From Vulcanimicrobiota bacterium (GTDB lineage Bacteria; Vulcanimicrobiota; Vulcanimicrobiia; Vulcanimicrobiales; Vulcanimicrobiaceae), in NCBI GenBank assembly GCA_019237435.1, contig JAFAHB010000100.1, positions 1-5,125 of the forward strand: a stretch of 5,125 nucleotides of DNA, written 5' to 3'. The notes beneath the pieces were generated by a model. The model did not search any database. It worked only from the letters and a program-made list of their open reading frames with translations, and was not told where the DNA came from. Positions 4,621-5,125 of this stretch are shown in pieces (the stretch's first letter is position 1; every line of letters begins with the position of its first letter). Made by a program: the position numbers and the translations under genes.

Positions 4621-5125
4621 GTGCTGCCAGCTTACCGTGACGCGATTTGAACGTGAGTTCCGAGACTCCCGATTTGTCGAGCTCGCCCAATCCAATCGCC
4701 TTCATTTTTTCGTACTGATCGAATGTCGCCTGCGCGAGCGGAAGGGTGAGCCCGGATTCGCGCGCGAGCGCGAGCGCTATGCCCGAATCCTTAGCGGCAT
4801 GCGCGGCGGAAAAGTAGACGTCGTGCTCCCGATTCTGCATGTCGGCGCCGTCGGTCTCGAGCACGCGCGAGTTTGCGCCGGTTTGCGAGAAGACTTCGCG
4901 CAGCACGTCGAGATCCAAGCCCAGCGCGTCGCCCAGCCCGAGGCCTTCGGCGAGCCCGGCCGTGTTGACGTTCATCACCATGTTGACCAGCGCTTTGACC
5001 TTCGCAGCCTCGCCTGCGCCGCCGACGTAGATCAACGACGAGCTCATCTGTTCCAACATCGGCTTGACGCGGTCGAAGATGTCGCGATCGCCGCCGATCA
5101 TGAGATAGAGCGTTCCGTTGCGCGC
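4613..5125 (-). CDS. 3-hydroxyisobutyrate/6-phosphogluconate dehydrogenase-family enzyme, C-terminal part (5' end outside window)
   Basis: About 170 C-terminal residues are present; the N-terminal Rossmann domain with the NAD(P) motif lies beyond the right edge. The reading frame is open to base 5125, beginning ARNGTLYLMIGGDRDIFDRV, the typical end of the Rossmann part in beta-hydroxyacid dehydrogenases. GGAGEAAKVKALVNM follows, holding the conserved catalytic lysine and Asn, then the all-helical domain (NTAGLAEGLGLGDALGLD) and AAKDSGIALALARESGLTLPL with the conserved Lys-Asp. The Lys-Val-Lys spacing looks closer to the glyoxylate/succinic semialdehyde reductase (GLYR1) branch than to true 3-hydroxyisobutyrate dehydrogenase. 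The expected reaction is NAD(P)-dependent reduction or oxidation of a small hydroxy acid or aldehyde. The substrate cannot be fixed without the N-terminus. It is the first gene seen of the minus-strand operon, and its TAA overlaps the next start (ATGCATAA). Confidence 0.9.
   Translation of the reverse strand, partial: ARNGTLYLMIGGDRDIFDRVKPMLEQMSSSLIYVGGAGEAAKVKALVNMVMNVNTAGLAEGLGLGDALGLDLDVLREVFSQTGANSRVLETDGADMQNREHDVYFSAAHAAKDSGIALALARESGLTLPLAQATFDQYEKMKAIGLGELDKSGVSELTFKSRHGKLAAHA

Noticed and set aside
3457..4650. Long plus-strand open frame of 397 residues opposite the GloVer lipoprotein.
   Set aside because: It is antisense to a strongly supported gene with clear repeats and lipobox. 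GC-rich repeated codons keep the opposite frame open, and the product has no recognisable domain.
4621..4695. Upstream start of the GloVer protein adding 25 residues.
   Set aside because: It would put a Ser/Arg/Asn-rich stretch before the lipoprotein signal and overlap the dehydrogenase further. The ATG at 4620 gives a standard lipobox distance.

Overview
The window comes from a GC-rich bacterial chromosome. Two gene families hint at the lineage: a lipoprotein built of 'GloVer' (TIGR03803-type) repeats and a DUF5069-like protein. Both are common in little-cultured soil phyla such as Candidatus Eremiobacterota (WPS-2), Acidobacteriota, Verrucomicrobiota and Planctomycetota. I lean towards Eremiobacterota, but this is inference from gene content only. 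There are no RNA genes, CRISPR arrays, insertion sequences or phage genes. The window looks like ordinary chromosomal sequence with several secreted or surface proteins.

Layout, left to right: (1) An exported two-lobed aspartyl protease on the + strand (113-1078). (2) Convergent with it, a class I cation-dependent SAM O-methyltransferase on the - strand (1075-1737). The two TAG stops share one CTAG palindrome. (3) A perfect 13-bp inverted repeat (1758-1788) that separates the methyltransferase from the next gene upstream on the same strand. (4) A secreted Pro/Glu-rich protein with nine GYDAAR-like hexapeptide repeats (1814-2761, - strand). (5) A 230-bp intergenic region (2762-2991) with a probable terminator, a short palindrome, an 11-bp tandem duplication and a candidate promoter with an operator-like inverted repeat. 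(6) A compact - strand operon read from the right edge. It holds a 3-hydroxyisobutyrate/6-phosphogluconate dehydrogenase-family enzyme (4613 to beyond 5125, 5' end missing), the GloVer lipoprotein (3460-4620) and the DUF5069-like protein (2992-3441).

In the operon, the dehydrogenase and lipoprotein genes overlap by 8 bp. The DUF5069-like gene starts 18 bp after the lipoprotein stop, behind a perfect AGGAGG. These three are probably cotranscribed and end at the terminator near 2885-2908. The repeat protein and the methyltransferase each seem to have their own promoter; the methyltransferase transcript is likely leaderless. No shared pathway can be read from the sequence. I see no clear novel defence or mobile system. 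The most unusual items are the hexapeptide-repeat secreted protein, the dehydrogenase-GloVer-DUF5069 gene order and the leaderless methyltransferase with a palindrome over its promoter.
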